Shown: one piece after another, positions 11,190-24,005 of the stretch
How the letters are laid out: each line of letters begins with the position of its first letter
How positions within the stretch are numbered: the first letter of the stretch is position 1
Assembly: GCA_003427395.1 (NCBI GenBank)
Contig: BFEA01000010.1
Location: forward strand, 6,428,014-6,492,013
Length of the DNA stretch: 64,000 nucleotides
Source of the DNA: Chara braunii
Taxonomy: Eukaryota > Streptophyta > Charophyceae > Charales > Characeae
Reading direction: 5' to 3'
Notes under the pieces: generated by a model
The model's database searches: none
The model's input: the letters and a program-made list of their open reading frames with translations, nothing else
What the model was told of the DNA's origin: nothing
Position numbers and translations under genes: made by a program

Positions 11190-14100
11190 CATTATTGCAG
11201 TCCGAGATATAACGGACTGCATCTTGGGAATAGGAAAGGTTAAAACTAAGAGGAAGGGGGCTAGAAAAAGGCCTTAACGACCACTTGACATTTGGCATGC
11301 TAGAAAAAAGAGAGAAAATAAGACAAGAAGAGTGAGAGGGGGTGAGTGAGTTGGCCGTCAGTAGGGACTGCCACAAGTAGGGACTGGTAGGTCCCTACTG
11401 TCCAAGAAAGAAGGAAAAAGAAAATAAAAGAAAAGAAAAAAGAAAAGAAAAGAGAAAAAAAACTTAACGGTGAAAAACGACCACTTGGGGAGATACATCC
11501 GTGACCAGATTCATTCTGGAATATGGCGGTTACAATGGGCTTTGATTTTCTTTAATTTTTGCAAAGAAAATCAAAGAAAAACAAAGCCCCATGCAACCGA
11601 AAAATAACGGATTACCTGGGGGAGGAGAAACACATGTTTTTGGTGCATCCGGAGCTAATATTGAGCCTGGATGCACTTAGAAATTTAACGCTTCATTTTC
11701 TTTTAGCATGGGGCAAGGTGTGGGGCTGTGGGACTAGAAAAATGACCATGACTGCAGTCCGAGAAATAACGGACTGCATGGGGATGCCTAGGCAAAGGGA
11801 AAATGAGCCACGACAAGCCGAAAATGCTAGAAAGGAGCAATTTCGGCATGGGAGACGGTAAACGGCGACCGTGAGATAAGATCTCACGGCCTTAAAAAAT
11901 TGGCACGCATGTAGAGACGATGAGACCACCAAGGGAAAGAGGGCCCAAAATAAAAATGGAACACCGTCCAGAATGTTGTCGGGGATCAAGTGGGTCCGAA
12001 TAATAAAAGTCGAAAAACGGGACACGCGCCGACAAGACTGCCGGCGGGACAGGAAAATGGAACTAGTATGGAGGAAAGTGGCAGGGACTTGGGATGTCCC
12101 AAGGGAACCATGAGCAAGCACAAGGAATAATTGTGCAAGCAAATGACACTGTCGAGATCAAGGATCTGGACGGTAGGAAATATTAGCATCACTAGTGGGG
12201 GCAAGTGGGAGAGTCATGGGGAGAAAAGGAAAGTGAAGTAATGGTGTTGGGAGGGTTGCCCAGCAGTCCGAAATATCTCGGACTAGCTAGGCATGAAAAA
12301 ATAGAGCCTCAAGAGGCTCAATATGAGAAAAAGGTTGTCCTTAGAAAATCGGAGCAAAGGGGGCTCAAAATTGGACAAACGGGGGCAAAGTGGAACCCTC
12401 TAGGGGCATGGGGTTGCCATTGTTGAAATCCGAGATATAATGGTCAAGTACCAGCTATGAACCTGGCCTTGAATGAGGCCCTAAGGCCTAGAAAGAGGGT
12501 GCACAACAGTTTGACACTTATCACAACTGAAATAAAAGAAAAAGAAAGAAAAATGAGGGAGAATGAGACAAAAAGGGACAAAATAGTAGAGGAGAATGTG
12601 TCGGCCTATTGGGACCTTCACAGTAGGGACTGGCAGGTCCCAACTGTGACCTCATCCCTCCTAGAATGAGGGAGGGTCATCCGGATTGCAGAGATCTCAA
12701 TAAAATTTGAATTAAAAAGAAGAAAATGAGAGAAAATGCAAAAGAGAAATGACCGGTTTTCTTTTGGACCATGGATCTGAGATCAGATCTCATGGTGGAG
12801 AGGAAGTAGCCGTTTTTTGTGGGCCAGCTAAAAAAGGCGAGCTCCAAATGAGGTGGCAGCCCAAAATGGAAAGAAACAAAAGAGGGAAAGGGACGAAACT
12901 GTGTATTTGGCCCAAAAAGAGAGCCAGATGCACCAAAAATTGAAAAAGTGAACTTAGGGGCTCAAAATTGAAGCAAGGGCTACTAGGGGGTCGCACAGAA
13001 TATTGTTGGTCTTGGATCTCAGTCAGATCCAAGGTTGAAAATGTGCCGCTGCAGGCAAAAATATCTCGGCCTACTAAAAACAGAAGTCGCAAAACCATTT
13101 TTTCTCCTACCCATATTCGAGTCAGCCGAAGCATTGATGTATCATATTTAGCCGGACCGATGTAAACACAATTTTTTTGAACCAGATCTAGCCCACCCAC
13201 ACTAATTTAGTTTTTTTTCTACCCGTTCCCAGCCCACCCAGGGTGATTTAAAAATTGTCTACCCATACCCAGCCACACCCAGGCCAAATTTTTGCTCAGT
13301 CACATTCAGCCGCACCCGAACCCAGTATCCATCCACCCGTGTCCAGCCGTACCTTTGCCCAAAACTTTCCACCCAGGCTTAGTTTTTATCTTTATTTTAA
13401 ACTTAAGTCTTTGCATGTCGGATTTTTTAGCTTTCATCCACAGATCTCCACTTTGAATTTTGGTGGCGGCAATGGGCCAGTGGCTGGGAATACTCACAGT
13501 GATACTTTCTTGTCTATAGTTGGCCGCAACTACAGCCAGATATCGATGGATCTGATCGCAATTATGATCAGAGCTTATAAGTGAATGTCGTATTTCCTAA
13601 GATGAAACGACTGGGGCCAGGCCGAATTAATAGTACGGTCTGGCCCTAGTACTACCTCGTTTTAAGATGAACGACGGATGGCCAGAGACAAATTTATACT
13701 AGGGCCACGCCCCACTAGTACCACTATTTTGTAGTGAAGAATAAGGGTCAGGCCTGACCCTAAGACTACCTAGCCTTGCCTAATATGCCTAGTATGCTTA
13801 CAGGCCTCGGGTCACCCGCGTGAAACCTCTACCCAACCGTACCCGGAACCAGGGCAAACCTTTGCCCAGTCGTAACCGTCCAGGCACTTTGTTAACACCC
13901 AGCCCCACCCACCCTACAGTGTCCTGCCCCGACCATATCCCCCCCTCAGATTTTCAGACCCAGCTTCCCCGGTGCGTATTAATCATGCCATACCCGCACC
14001 CATCCAAAACTGTCAGGTACGACTGGGTACGGTCGGGTCGGGTCATGCCCACCCAATGTCAACCTCTGACAAAAAATGGGGTACAAAAATTGGGCATTAG

Positions 14101-14330
14101 GACCCAAGGGGGCAACATTTGGGAAATGAAAAGGAGGCCGGAGTAGGCCAAGAGGCAATCCGAGTTGGTGTCAACCACTCGCACTGCATGTACTTGGCCA
14201 AAAAGAGGCCTGGGTATCTCCAGAAGGGCCTAGTTGTGAAATTTTGCCTTGGGGGTACCTCGCTTCACCTCAAGGCACATTGGGAGACTCATGGGCTGGC
14301 CGGACTGCTGGTTTCAGCTACATAAGCTAG
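11190..14330 (+). repeat. Hairpin-rich stretch of block R, copy 1
   Basis: Contains several short perfect inverted repeats. TGCAGTCCG/CGGACTGCA occurs at 11,196-11,221 and 11,753-11,778. An arm pair GTGCATCC/GGATGCAC lies near 11,642-11,675. CCGTGAGAT/ATCTCACGG lies near 11,868-11,890. GGATCT/AGATCC lies near 13,010-13,032. An imperfect AT-rich hairpin lies at 11,540-11,588. Most reappear in copy 2. Between 13,150 and 14,070 are pyrimidine-rich, CCCA-rich sequences with no gene seen. Confidence 0.75.
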
Positions 14331-14769
14331 GAATTCAATCCGCCACTTTCATAATTGCATGAGAAATGCCCATGCTGCCCAAGTGAGCTCATAGGAACAC
14401 TCTTTCACTTGGAGAGAGGAGAGAGGAACCCATGTCAGTTTAGGAGTTTGGTGGAGGTCATGAGCTAGGGAGAGGAGCTCTAGAGACTAGTGAGTAGGGA
14501 GGCTGGCCCTAGGGAGGTGATCCGTCATAGCCCCCTGGGTGTGAGGAAGAAAGAGGCTAGAGGGAGTCCCATTAGCCCTCCTAGAGGGGAGGACTCCATA
14601 GCTATGGTGATTGGAGTTTGTGGTAACTTGGGAGAAAGTGGGAAAGGAAGGAGAGAGGCTTGAAGGAGAAGAAGACCATAGCCAAGAAGGTGTTTTGTGC
14701 AAGGAGGAAGAATCTTTATCAAGATTGAAACTCCATCTCTAAGATATTGACAAAGTGAGTGGAAGTAAG

Positions 14770-14866
14770 ATGCTTCTTCTTCTTCTTCTTCTTCTTCTTC
14801 TTCTTCTTCTTCCTATTTTTATTATCCTCCTTCTTCTTCTCCTCCTTCCCCTTCTTGTCTTTCTTT

Positions 14867-14917
<51 letters not shown>

Positions 14918-15014
14918 TTCTTCTTCTCCTTCTTCTTCTTCGTCCCCTCCTTCTTCCTCCTCCTCTCCTTCTTCTTCTTCTTCTTCTTCTTCTTCTTCTT
15001 CTGCTTCTTCTTCT
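14770..15014 (+). repeat. (TTC)n microsatellite
   Basis: Long TTC/TCC tract. The long Leu, Phe and Lys frames across it are artefacts. The same tract occurs at the same place in copy 2 (57,808-58,100). Confidence 0.98.
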
Positions 15015-17010
15015 TCATATTGGGGCTACTCAAACTCTTGTTTTTCACTCATATGCTAGTAGGTAGTACTCCGATTCTTTTATGGATAATCTCATGCTCA
15101 TTATTTGTGATTTGGACCGGTGTAGATCTTGCTTTTCACTCACAAGCTAGTAGGAGACGATCCGATTCTTCCATGGATGATCTTTTGCTCAAATCTTGTG
15201 ATATAGCCTAATGTAACTCTTGCACTTCACTCACACACTATTAGGAGATGTTCTGATTCTTCTATGAATGATTTCATTTTCAATCTTTGTATTTTGAGCT
15301 ACTTCAACTGTTGCATTTCACTCACATACTAGTAGGAGATATTACGATTCTTCTGTGGACGATCTCATGTTCAATCTTTGTGTTTTGAGTTACTTCAACT
15401 CTTGCATTTCACTCACACACTAGTAGGAGAAGTTCCGATTCTTCTATGAATGATCTCATGCTCATTTCTTATGATTTGGACTAGTGTAGGTCTTGCTTTT
15501 CACTCCCATGCTAGTAGGTAATGCTCCAATTCTTTTATGAATGATCTCATGCTCATCACTTGTGATTTGGACTAGTGTAGATCTTTTTTTCACCCACAAG
15601 CTAGTAGGAGATGATCCGATTCTTCCATGGATGATCTCTTGCTCAAATCTTGTGATATAGCCTAATGTAACTCTTGCATTTCACTCACACACTAGTAGGA
15701 GATGTTTCGATTCTTCTATGAATGATCTCATGCTCATTTCTTGTGGTTTGGACTAGTGTAGGTCTTGCTTTTCACTCACATGCTAGTAGGTAATGCTCCG
15801 GTTCTTCTATGGATGATCTCATTTTCAATCTTTGTGATTTGGGCTACGTCAACTCTTGCATTTCGCCCACACACTAGTAAGAGATGTTCTGATTCTTCTA
15901 CGGATCATCTCAAGCTCATTTCTTGTGATTTGGAAGTGTAAATCTTATTTTTCACTCACATGCTAGTAGAAGATGCTCCGATTCTTTTATGAATGATTTC
16001 ATGCTCATCACTTATGATTTGGACTAGTGTAGATCTTGTTTTTCACACACATGCTAGTAGGAGATGCTCCGATTATTCTATGAATGATCTCATGCTCATT
16101 ACTTGGGATTTGGATTAGTGTAGATCTTGTTTTTCACTCACATGCTAGTAGGAGATGATCTGATTCTTCCATGGATGATCCCTTGCTCAAATCTTGTGAT
16201 ATAGCCTAGTGTAACTCTTACATTTCACTCACACACTAGTAGGAGATCTTGTATGGATCATCTCATGTTCAATCTTTGTGTTTTGAGGTACTTCAACTTT
16301 TGCATTTCACTCACATACTAGTAGCAGATGCTTAGATTCTTTTATGAATGATTTCATGCTCATCACTTGTGATTTGGACTAATGTAGATCTTGTTTTTTA
16401 CACACATACTAGTAGGAGGTGCTCCGATTATTCTATGAATGATCTCATGCTCATTACTTGGGATTTGGACTAGTGTAGATCCTGTTTTTCACTCAAATGC
16501 TAGTAGGAGATGATATGATTCTTCCATGGATGATCCCTTGCTCAAATCTTGTGATATAGCCAGTGTAACTCTTACATTTCACTCACACACTAGTAGAAGA
16601 CGTTTCAATTCTTCTATGGATGATCTCATGTTCAATCTTTGTGTTTTGATCTACTTCAACTCTTGCATTTCACTCACATGCTAGTAGGAGATGTTCCGAT
16701 TCTTCTATGGATGATCTCTTGTTCAATCTCTGTGTTTTGAGGTACTTCAACTCTAACTTTTCACTCACATGTTAGTAGGAGATGCGCCAATTCTTTTATG
16801 ATTGACCGCATGCTCATTACTTGTGATTTGGACTAGTATAGATCTTTCTTTTCAGTCACACACTAGTAGAAGATGCTCCGATTCTTCTATGAATGATCTC
16901 ATGCTCATTACTTGTGATTTGGCCTAGTGTAAGTCTAGATTTCCACCCATATGCTAGTAGGGAATACTCCGAATTTTCCATAGATGATTTTGTGTTCAAG
17001 ACTTGTATCT
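15015..17010 (+). repeat. Satellite family 1, ~93-bp monomers, copy 1
   Basis: About 21 diverged monomers of 91-95 bp sharing CTAGTAGGAGATG, CCGATTCTTCTATG and GATCTCATGCTCA. The related array in block R copy 2 is at 58,100-59,525. Confidence 0.9.
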
Positions 17011-19120
17011 TGGGTCTAGTTTAGCTTGTGCCTTCCACTCACATGGTGGCAGTTTATTTCAAACTAGATTTCCACCCATTACTATGAATGACATTCCGTT
17101 TCAAACTTAGTTGTATGCATGAGCCATGGGCATGGGTTTGAGCAAGTCTTACTCCTATACATGGTCCAACTCTCACATGATGGCAGTTTATTTCAAACTT
17201 GGTTGCATACATGGGCCATGAGCATGTGTTTGAGCATGTCTCACTCACGTACATGGCTCAACTCTCACATGATGATGATCCGGTTCCTTCTTAGTTGATC
17301 TCTCTTTCATGTGTATGTGTCGTTCACTAGTTCAAATCTCTCATTGTCAAGTTCATGTATGTTGTGATGTTCCGGTTCCTACATAGTTGATCTTTCCCAC
17401 ATGTGCATGTGATCTTCACTAGTTCTAGCTTCTCATTGTCAAGTTCATGTATGTTGTGATGTTCCGGTTCCTACCTAGTTGGTCTCTCCTCCATGTGCAT
17501 GTGTTCTTCACTAGTTCAAATCTCTCATTGTCAAGTTCACGTATGTTGTGATGTTTCGGTTCCTACTAAGTTGATCTTTCATCCATGTGCATGTGATCGT
17601 CACTAGTTCTAGCTTCTCATTGTGAAATTCATGTATGCTGTGATGTTCTGGTTCCTACTTAGTTGATCTCTCCTCTATGTGCGTGTGATCTTCAGTAGTT
17701 CTAGCTTCCCGTTGTCAAGTTCACATATGTTGTGATGTTCCTGTTCCTACTTAGTTGATCTTTCCTCCATGTGCATATGATCTTCACTAGTTCTAGCTTC
17801 TCATTGTCAAGTTCATATATGTTGTGATACTCCGGTTCCTACTTAGTTGATCTCTCCTCCATGTGCATGTACCTTTCACTAGCTCTAGCTTCTCATTGTC
17901 AAGTTCAGGAATGTTGAGATGTTCCGGTTCGTACTTAGTTGATCTCTCCTCCGTGTGCATGTGCCTTACACTAGGTCTACCTTCTCATTGTCAAATTCAT
18001 GTATGTTGTGATGTTCCGGTTCCTGCTTAGTTGATCTTTCCTCCATGTGCATGTGTCCTCCACAAGCTCAAGAACCTCTTTGTCAAGTTCATGTATGTTG
18101 TGATGTTCCGGTTCCTACTTAGTTGATATTTCCTCCATGTGCATGTGTCGTTCATTAGTTCTAGCTTCTCATTGTCAAGTTAATGTATGTTGTGATCTTC
18201 CGGTTCGTACTTAGTTAATCTCTCCCCCGTGTGCATGTGCCTTTCGCTAGCTCTAACTTCTCATTGTCAAGTTCGTGAGTATTGTGATGTTCCGGTTCCT
18301 ACTTAGTTGATCTTTCCTCCATGTGCATGTTTCTCTTCACTAGTTCAACCCTCTCATTGACAAGCGCATGCATGTTGTGATATTTGGTTCCTACTTAGTT
18401 GATCTTTCCTCCGTTGTGCATGTATCTTTCATTAGTTCTAGCTTCTCGTTGTCAAGTTCATGTATGTTGTGACGTTCCGGTTCATGCTTAGTTGATCTCT
18501 CTTCCGTGTGCGTGTGTCTTTCACTAGCTCTAGCTTCTCATTGTAAAGTTCGTGAGTGTTGTGATGTTCCAGTTCCTACTTAGTTGATCTTTCCTCCATG
18601 TGCATGTGTCGTTCACTAGTCTAGCATCTCTCTGTCAAGTTCGTGCATGTTGTGATGTTTTGGTCCCTACTTAGTTGATCTTTCGTCCATGTGCATGTGC
18701 CTCTTCAGTAGTTCAATCCTCTCATTGACAAGCTCATGCATGTTGTGATGTTCCGGTTCCTACTTAGTTGATCTTTTACGCACGTGCTTTTCACTAGTCC
18801 TAGCTTCTCATTGTCAAGTTCATGTGCGTTGTGATGTTCCAGTTCCTACTTAGTTGGCCTTTTCCTCTGTGGGCATGTGCCTTTCACTAGTTCAATCTTC
18901 CAATTGTCAAGTACATGAGTGTTGTAGTACCCCGGCTCACACTTTGTTGACCTTTCCTCCATATGTATGTGCTTTTCACTAGTTCAATCTTCATATTATT
19001 GAAGATCATGTGTGTTGTAGTGTTCCGGTCATGCTTGGTTGCTCCTTCCTACATGTGCATGTGCTTTCCAATCTCTCATTGGCAAATTCATGTATTCGCC
19101 TCATACTTAGTTGATCTTTC
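17011..19120 (+). repeat. Satellite family 2, ~93-bp monomers, copy 1
   Basis: After a ~250-bp transition (17,011-17,270, holding two copies of a CATGAGCCATG/TTTGAGCAAGTC segment) come about 19 monomers sharing GATGTTCCGGTTCCTACTTAG, TGTGCATGTG and TTGTCAAGTTCA. The same family forms arrays at 32,800-35,265 and 59,760-62,190. Confidence 0.9.
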
Positions 19121-19231
19121 ACTGTGGGATGGGTGACCGACATTTGGCTGCTGCTACTATGCGATGGGTGACTGACATTTGGCTGCTACTACGGGGAGAT
19201 TATTTGATTAAGGATAAAAGTTTTTTCTCTC

Positions 19232-19232
19232 C

Positions 19233-19307
<75 letters not shown>
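19232..19307 (+). repeat. (CT)n microsatellite
   Basis: Long CT tract following a segment with GGGATGGGTGACCGACATT. The same order of segment, CT tract and CTTGGCATATGACTAACCC-like sequence occurs at 35,285-35,540 and 62,212-62,480. Confidence 0.95.
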
Positions 19308-19529
19308 CCTATTCGCCTTGTCCCTCTCTCCCTTCCCCTCACTTGGCATATGACTAACCCTTCTCCTCTCACTTGTTACATTGCCAGGGTGCGAACGGTA
19401 AACAAAATCAGACCTCACTTGGTGGAGAAAGAGGACAAGGGAAGGACAGCCGGGAGAGCTGGTGTTGATGTGTCCCACCACGTACCACCATGCCCTCAAG
19501 AAGATGTTCGTATTCAACACTGCCTACAC

Positions 19530-20771
19530 CCGGGTCGAGGGAACTTAGGCAGCGATTCAAGTGGAAATGAGGAGGAGCTATAAAGAAGCGGGACTGGAGA
19601 AGGTAGCAACCTGGAACGGGAAGGGAAGGATAGACAATGCATATGTATTGCCTAAGTACACGGATCTCACAAAAATGGAGACCTATAGTGCCGACCAAGA
19701 ACGAGCCGACAAAGACTGGGAGCATAAGAATAGCAATGGCACTCAACGCTTTGCTTACGAGATTGCCAACTAGCGAGCACTTCAACATGGGGATGACAAC
19801 GCAACTGAAGGAGAGACTCAAGCGAATTGAGAAGGGGGACGGCTGCAGAAGAGAAAGCGCTATGGTGATACTGCGGAGCTATGACATCAAGGAGATGTTC
19901 ACATCGCTCCCACACACGGCGATAATCGAGGCAGTGGAATGGTTGCTCGGGGAATGGGAAAGGAGGGGAAGGACGAAAATCAGCGTGAGCAGGAGAGCAA
20001 AGGAGGTGATTATGAACAAGAAGAGTCTGGGAAGCGGATACGTGCAACTCTCCTTCTAGCTCATCATAAACTATGTATACACTAAGTGTGCAGGAGTCCT
20101 GCTGAAGCAGATAGTAGGGATCCCGATGGGGAAGAATTTGAGCCTGCCACTGGCCTGCATACTCTGCGCAAAGTTGGAAATGAAATTCATGAGGTCGCTG
20201 GGAAAAGATCGAGCACTTCTACAAGGTATTAGGTTCATGGACGACGTGGCGACGACAGTAATGGTGGACAGAAGACAAGAAGAATCGTTCCGAAAGGCAG
20301 AAGAGATTATGGGGGTTTTCGAACGATGCTATGGTGATAAGCTCGCCTTGGTAAAAACCGACGTAGAAGGTAATACAATCGACTTCATTGAAGCAAAGAT
20401 TACAGCAGTAACGAGCCCAGTTAGATTCTTTGTGCTACCGCAAATGAAGAACCAGGACTGGATAGCAGGGAAAGACTTACCGTTCATAAGTTTCCAGGAC
20501 TATGCATCCTACTCCGACAAAAGAGCGAAGTACGGAGCGATCGTGGGCACACTCCACAGGATCCACGGCATTGGCTTATTCCGGATGCGCGGTGATCACA
20601 CCTGCACTGACAGTAAGGCGAGAGCTCAAATGTCGGGAATACCCCCCGATGTTCTTTGCGTCTTCCCTGGCGAAATTTACAAGGGGTACCGACCGAACCG
20701 TTGCTGACGAGGAGTCGTGGAAAGTGCTCCTTGATAGCATGGTATTTCACTGTACGTGGGGAAACGACTAA
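19530..20771 (+). pseudogene. Penelope-like reverse transcriptase, broken
   Basis: The conceptual protein spreads over three segments. Frame 1 (from about 19,561) ends in VLPKYTDL, typical of sequence just before the first RT motif. At about 19,672-19,678 homology moves to frame 2, giving RPIVPT. Motif A is YDIKEMFTSLP (Asp codon 19,883), motif B is GIPMG (about 20,120), and motif C is FMDD (20,234-20,245), so the catalytic aspartates remain. A stop at 20,057-20,059 interrupts frame 2. Near 20,590 homology moves again, to a segment with ELKCREYPP that resembles the end of Penelope-type RTs. No GIY-YIG nuclease follows before the last stop. Two frameshifts plus one stop mean it is inactive as assembled. 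Assignment rests on motif memory; another non-LTR RT class is possible. Confidence 0.6.
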
Positions 20772-22625
20772 AAAACGGGGGAGGGGGGATGAGTAGGAAT
20801 TACGGCCAAGTAATCGTATGCACCCGCGATCTTGTAATTGGGGTGGTCAAGAAGTAGGAAGGGTGCGTATTATTCCTGATAGGACCGACACATAGTAGGG
20901 ACCTACCTGTATGGTTCGACTTAATTCGAAGGAAGATGTATGATAGGCGGGCTAAGATAGTTGGTACTACGGATTCAGGCGGGATATTGGAAATCAAGGG
21001 AGAGCGTGTTATTCCTGAATCTTATTTCTTTCTTTATTTATTGGATCTGGACCAAGATGTATATTAGTTTTTGAAGGGATGCAACCCGGGTAGGCCCCGC
21101 AAAAGGCGGGTTGTACAGTAATAGGCAGTTAGACACGCGTTGGCCCGAAGAAAGGCCAACACGGCTCAGAGTAAGGAAGCGGGAAATACGGGGAAAGTCC
21201 GTGTCGAACTCCTAACGAACTAGAATTAAGACGGGTAGTGAAAGGGCGGAAAAATAGAGCTGCAGATTTCAGGCGGGAAAATACTTAAGCGGAAAGTGTT
21301 AGAACGTTGGAATTTCGAATTTCCAGGTGGAAGCCCACGCGAGCTACCTGGGAGTTCTACCTGGGACTTCGGTGGCAGTCCGGCGCGTGTGCAGAGCCCG
21401 CGCAAGACGGATTGAGCGGCTACCAAGGACCTTACTGGGATCCGAGGTTGGATTGTTCCAGCCAATCAGAGCTTCGAAGTTAGAGGCAGTGCACGCAATC
21501 GGAGAGCGGCGCTCTGCATCAACGTATAGTTGACTCGTCGCGATCAGCATCCGCACTATAGAGTTGCTTGTGGTCACGATCAGCAGATTGTTGACTCGCC
21601 AGTTTGGCCCCTTGGGTCGAGTCAGTAGGCAAGACGACACGATGGTTCAGCCCCATGGAGATCGAATCACGACTTTTTGACTGAACCGCCGCGTCTACAA
21701 GGGCCAAACTAGTAGGGCCCGGTCCGAATGGCACTGAAAACAGACCAAGGGTTAGTGAGAATTGACCACGGGACTGGACTTACCGCGTCGGGAAGTGTAC
21801 GGCCCAAGATGGTCAAGGGGGAATACGAGATTGGGCCCTTATTAACGTTAAGAGGGGTGTTTTGTTTTCAAGAACAAGGCCGACCCTTAGTATTCCAAAG
21901 TCAGGCCAGTTTAAGCCCGACGCTAATTTTAGTACTAGTCTGTGCTATTTTTAGCGTAGGGCATGCTATTTTTAGTGCAGGCCTGAGTTATTTTTAGTGC
22001 AGGCCCCCGCTATTTTTTTCCCAAGCCCCACGCTAATTTTAGCGCTGTCCCGCGTTAAGTTTAGCATAGGCCCACACTATATTTAGCGCAGGCGCGTGCT
22101 ATTTTTAGCACGGGACAGACTGTTCGTGTCCCAAAGTCAGGACTGTCCGAGTCCCTCGCTAATTTTAGTACGGGCATGTGCTAATTTTAGCACAAGCCTG
22201 TGCTATCTTTAGCCCCAGGACTGCTGCACTTCACCCGGCCACCCGGCCTCTTCACTATATACGAGAGGTCGTGCCACTTGAATGAGAGGCCCTCACTTGC
22301 GGGAATGCGGAAGTGTTGGGGAAACGGCGGACCGGAGCTGCAGTGCTGGAGCAAGTAAGAGAAGGAGAAAGACCAAGGCAAGCAAGAGGGAGGCAAAGGG
22401 GTGGATCTGCTCGGGGAAGGCGGTCCTGGTTCTCACTAGGGTCATAGCCTCCTCCCCTGCATCCTCCACTATCTCTCTCTCCCTTTGCTCCTTCCGCTCC
22501 CTCTCTTCTTCCTCCCTCTCCCTACTCACTTCCGTCATTTCCCTTAGTCAGGCCGGTTGCTTATGAGTAGGCCCTTTTTTTTTTCTTTCTGCTCGCACCC
22601 TTGCATTTTATGTGCTTACCATTGC
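20772..22625. other. Intergenic with short degenerate repeat, no gene recognised
   Basis: Between about 21,940 and 22,210 there is a degenerate ~20-25-bp repeat around GCTATTTTTAGC and GCTAATTTTAGC. CT-rich sequence lies at 22,460-22,550. No coding domain is recognised. Confidence 0.5.
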
Positions 22626-22629
22626 TATA

Positions 22630-22865
22630 TCTGAGGGCTGAGGGTCGCTGTATGCCTGAACGAAGTGTGCCAGAGGGCTGAGGGTCGTTGTATGCCTGAA
22701 CGAAGTGTGCCAGAGGGCTGAGGGTCATTGTATGCTTGAACGCAGTGTGTCAGAGGGTTGAGGGTCACCGTATGCCTGAACGCAATGTGTCAGAGGGTTG
22801 AGGGTCGTTGTATGCCTGAACGCACCGTGTCAGAGGACTAGGGGATGCTGTATACCTATGTGCAC
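22630..22865 (+). repeat. 40-bp minisatellite
   Basis: GAGGGCTG recurs at 22,633, 22,673 and 22,713, then in variant form. About six units sharing GAGGGTCG and TATGCCTGAACG. Confidence 0.9.
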
Positions 22866-23225
22866 CGTGCCAAAAACAGGCACTCAGATGTAGTATGTCA
22901 ATTTATTGTGCCAGCAGGCACTCCCATTGAGTATCTCGATTTATTGTGCCCGCAGACACTCAGATTGAGTATGTCGAATTGTCGTGCCAAGGGGCACTCA
23001 AATTGAGTATGTCGATTTTGTTGTGCCAAGGGGCACTCAAACTGAGTATGACGAATTGCTGTGCCAAGGGGCACTCAAATTGAGTATGTCGATTTTGTTG
23101 TGCCAAGGGGCACTCAAACTAAGTATGACGAATTGTTGTGCCAAGGGGCACTCAAACTGAGTACGTCGATTTTGTTGTGCCAATGAGCACTTAGGTCAAG
23201 TATGTTGATTAACTGTGTCGAGAGG
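22866..23225 (+). repeat. ~39-bp minisatellite
   Basis: About nine units sharing GTGCCAAGGGGCACTCAAA and GAGTATGTCGATTTTG. Each unit includes the short palindrome GTGCC...GGCAC. Confidence 0.9.
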
Positions 23226-24005
23226 CAGCCAGACTAAGAATAGTGACTCAGTGCACCATAATGCGACTGTGCGCGCGTAAACTTGAGTGCGACATTGCGC
23301 TACCAGTCTCCTGTGATCTTAGATAAGTTACGATACAATGCGACTGTGCACACTAAAAATCAGTGCGACACTGTGCACCCAGCCTCCAAGCCGCGGTTCG
23401 TAGCAATCCCAGATGCGGCACACTTAATCAATATCAAAGCGATTTTGGGACTGCACCCGCGCAGCCTCATTGAGTATTACTCTGATTTTGGTGCAGCACC
23501 AACGCAGTCTCACTGAGTCACATTGAGTACCAAATGTCGATTTTGAGACTGCACCTGCACAGTCACACTAAGTACCGTGCTGATTCTGAGACTGTGCCAG
23601 TGCAGTCACATTGAGTACCATGCCGATTTTGAGACTGCACATGCGCAGTCACATTGAGTACCATGCCGATTTTGACACTGCACCTGCGCAGTCATATTGA
23701 GTATTGTGCTGATTCTGAGACTGTGCCAGCGCAGTCACATTGAGGATCATGACAATTTTGAGACTGCACCTGCGCAGTGACATTGAGTACCATGCCGATT
23801 CTGAGACTGCACCTGCGCAGCTACATTGAGTATCATGCCGATTTTGAGACTGTGCCTGTTAGGTCACATTGAGGACCACATCTGAAGCGAGAGCCAGTGC
23901 GCAACATGTCTGAGGGCCTTATCTGAGCCGTGCGATAGTGCGCACTATGTCTGAAGGCCATATCTAAGCCGTGCGCTAGCGTGCACCATGTCTGAAGGTC
24001 GTATC
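23226..24005 (+). repeat. ~43-bp minisatellite with diverged flanks
   Basis: Main array is about 23,500-23,880, with units sharing GAGACTGCACCTGCGCAGTC and ACATTGAGTACCATGCCGA. The flanks hold related degenerate units (GTGCGACAC; GCGCACTATGTCTGA). Confidence 0.8.

Larger units (their letters stand above)
7480..14765 (+). mobile_element. Large composite repeat block R, copy 1 (proximal part)
   Basis: From about 7,900 this is collinear with 52,100-57,800. Shared landmarks in order are a CATTACAACCG segment near 7,992/52,184, TTGAAAGGAAGAGGCCGGATC (8,074/52,258), the 63-bp minisatellite, GGACCCTGGCAA (10,004/53,861), the GGGACCGCC repeats, the hairpin stretch, and a 3' part ending in a (TTC)n tract. 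Its first 400 bases resemble 63,562-64,000: both have CAATCGGAAGGCCC or a near match, and both end in AACCCCTCGACC and ATCTT(T)AAC. No intact coding region was recognised, so it may be a large non-autonomous element or part of a giant LTR. Confidence 0.7.

Noticed and set aside
14719-15211. Long Leu-, Phe- and Lys-rich frames on both strands
   Set aside because: They are translations of a (TTC)n tract and its complement; the same is true at 57,767-58,171.
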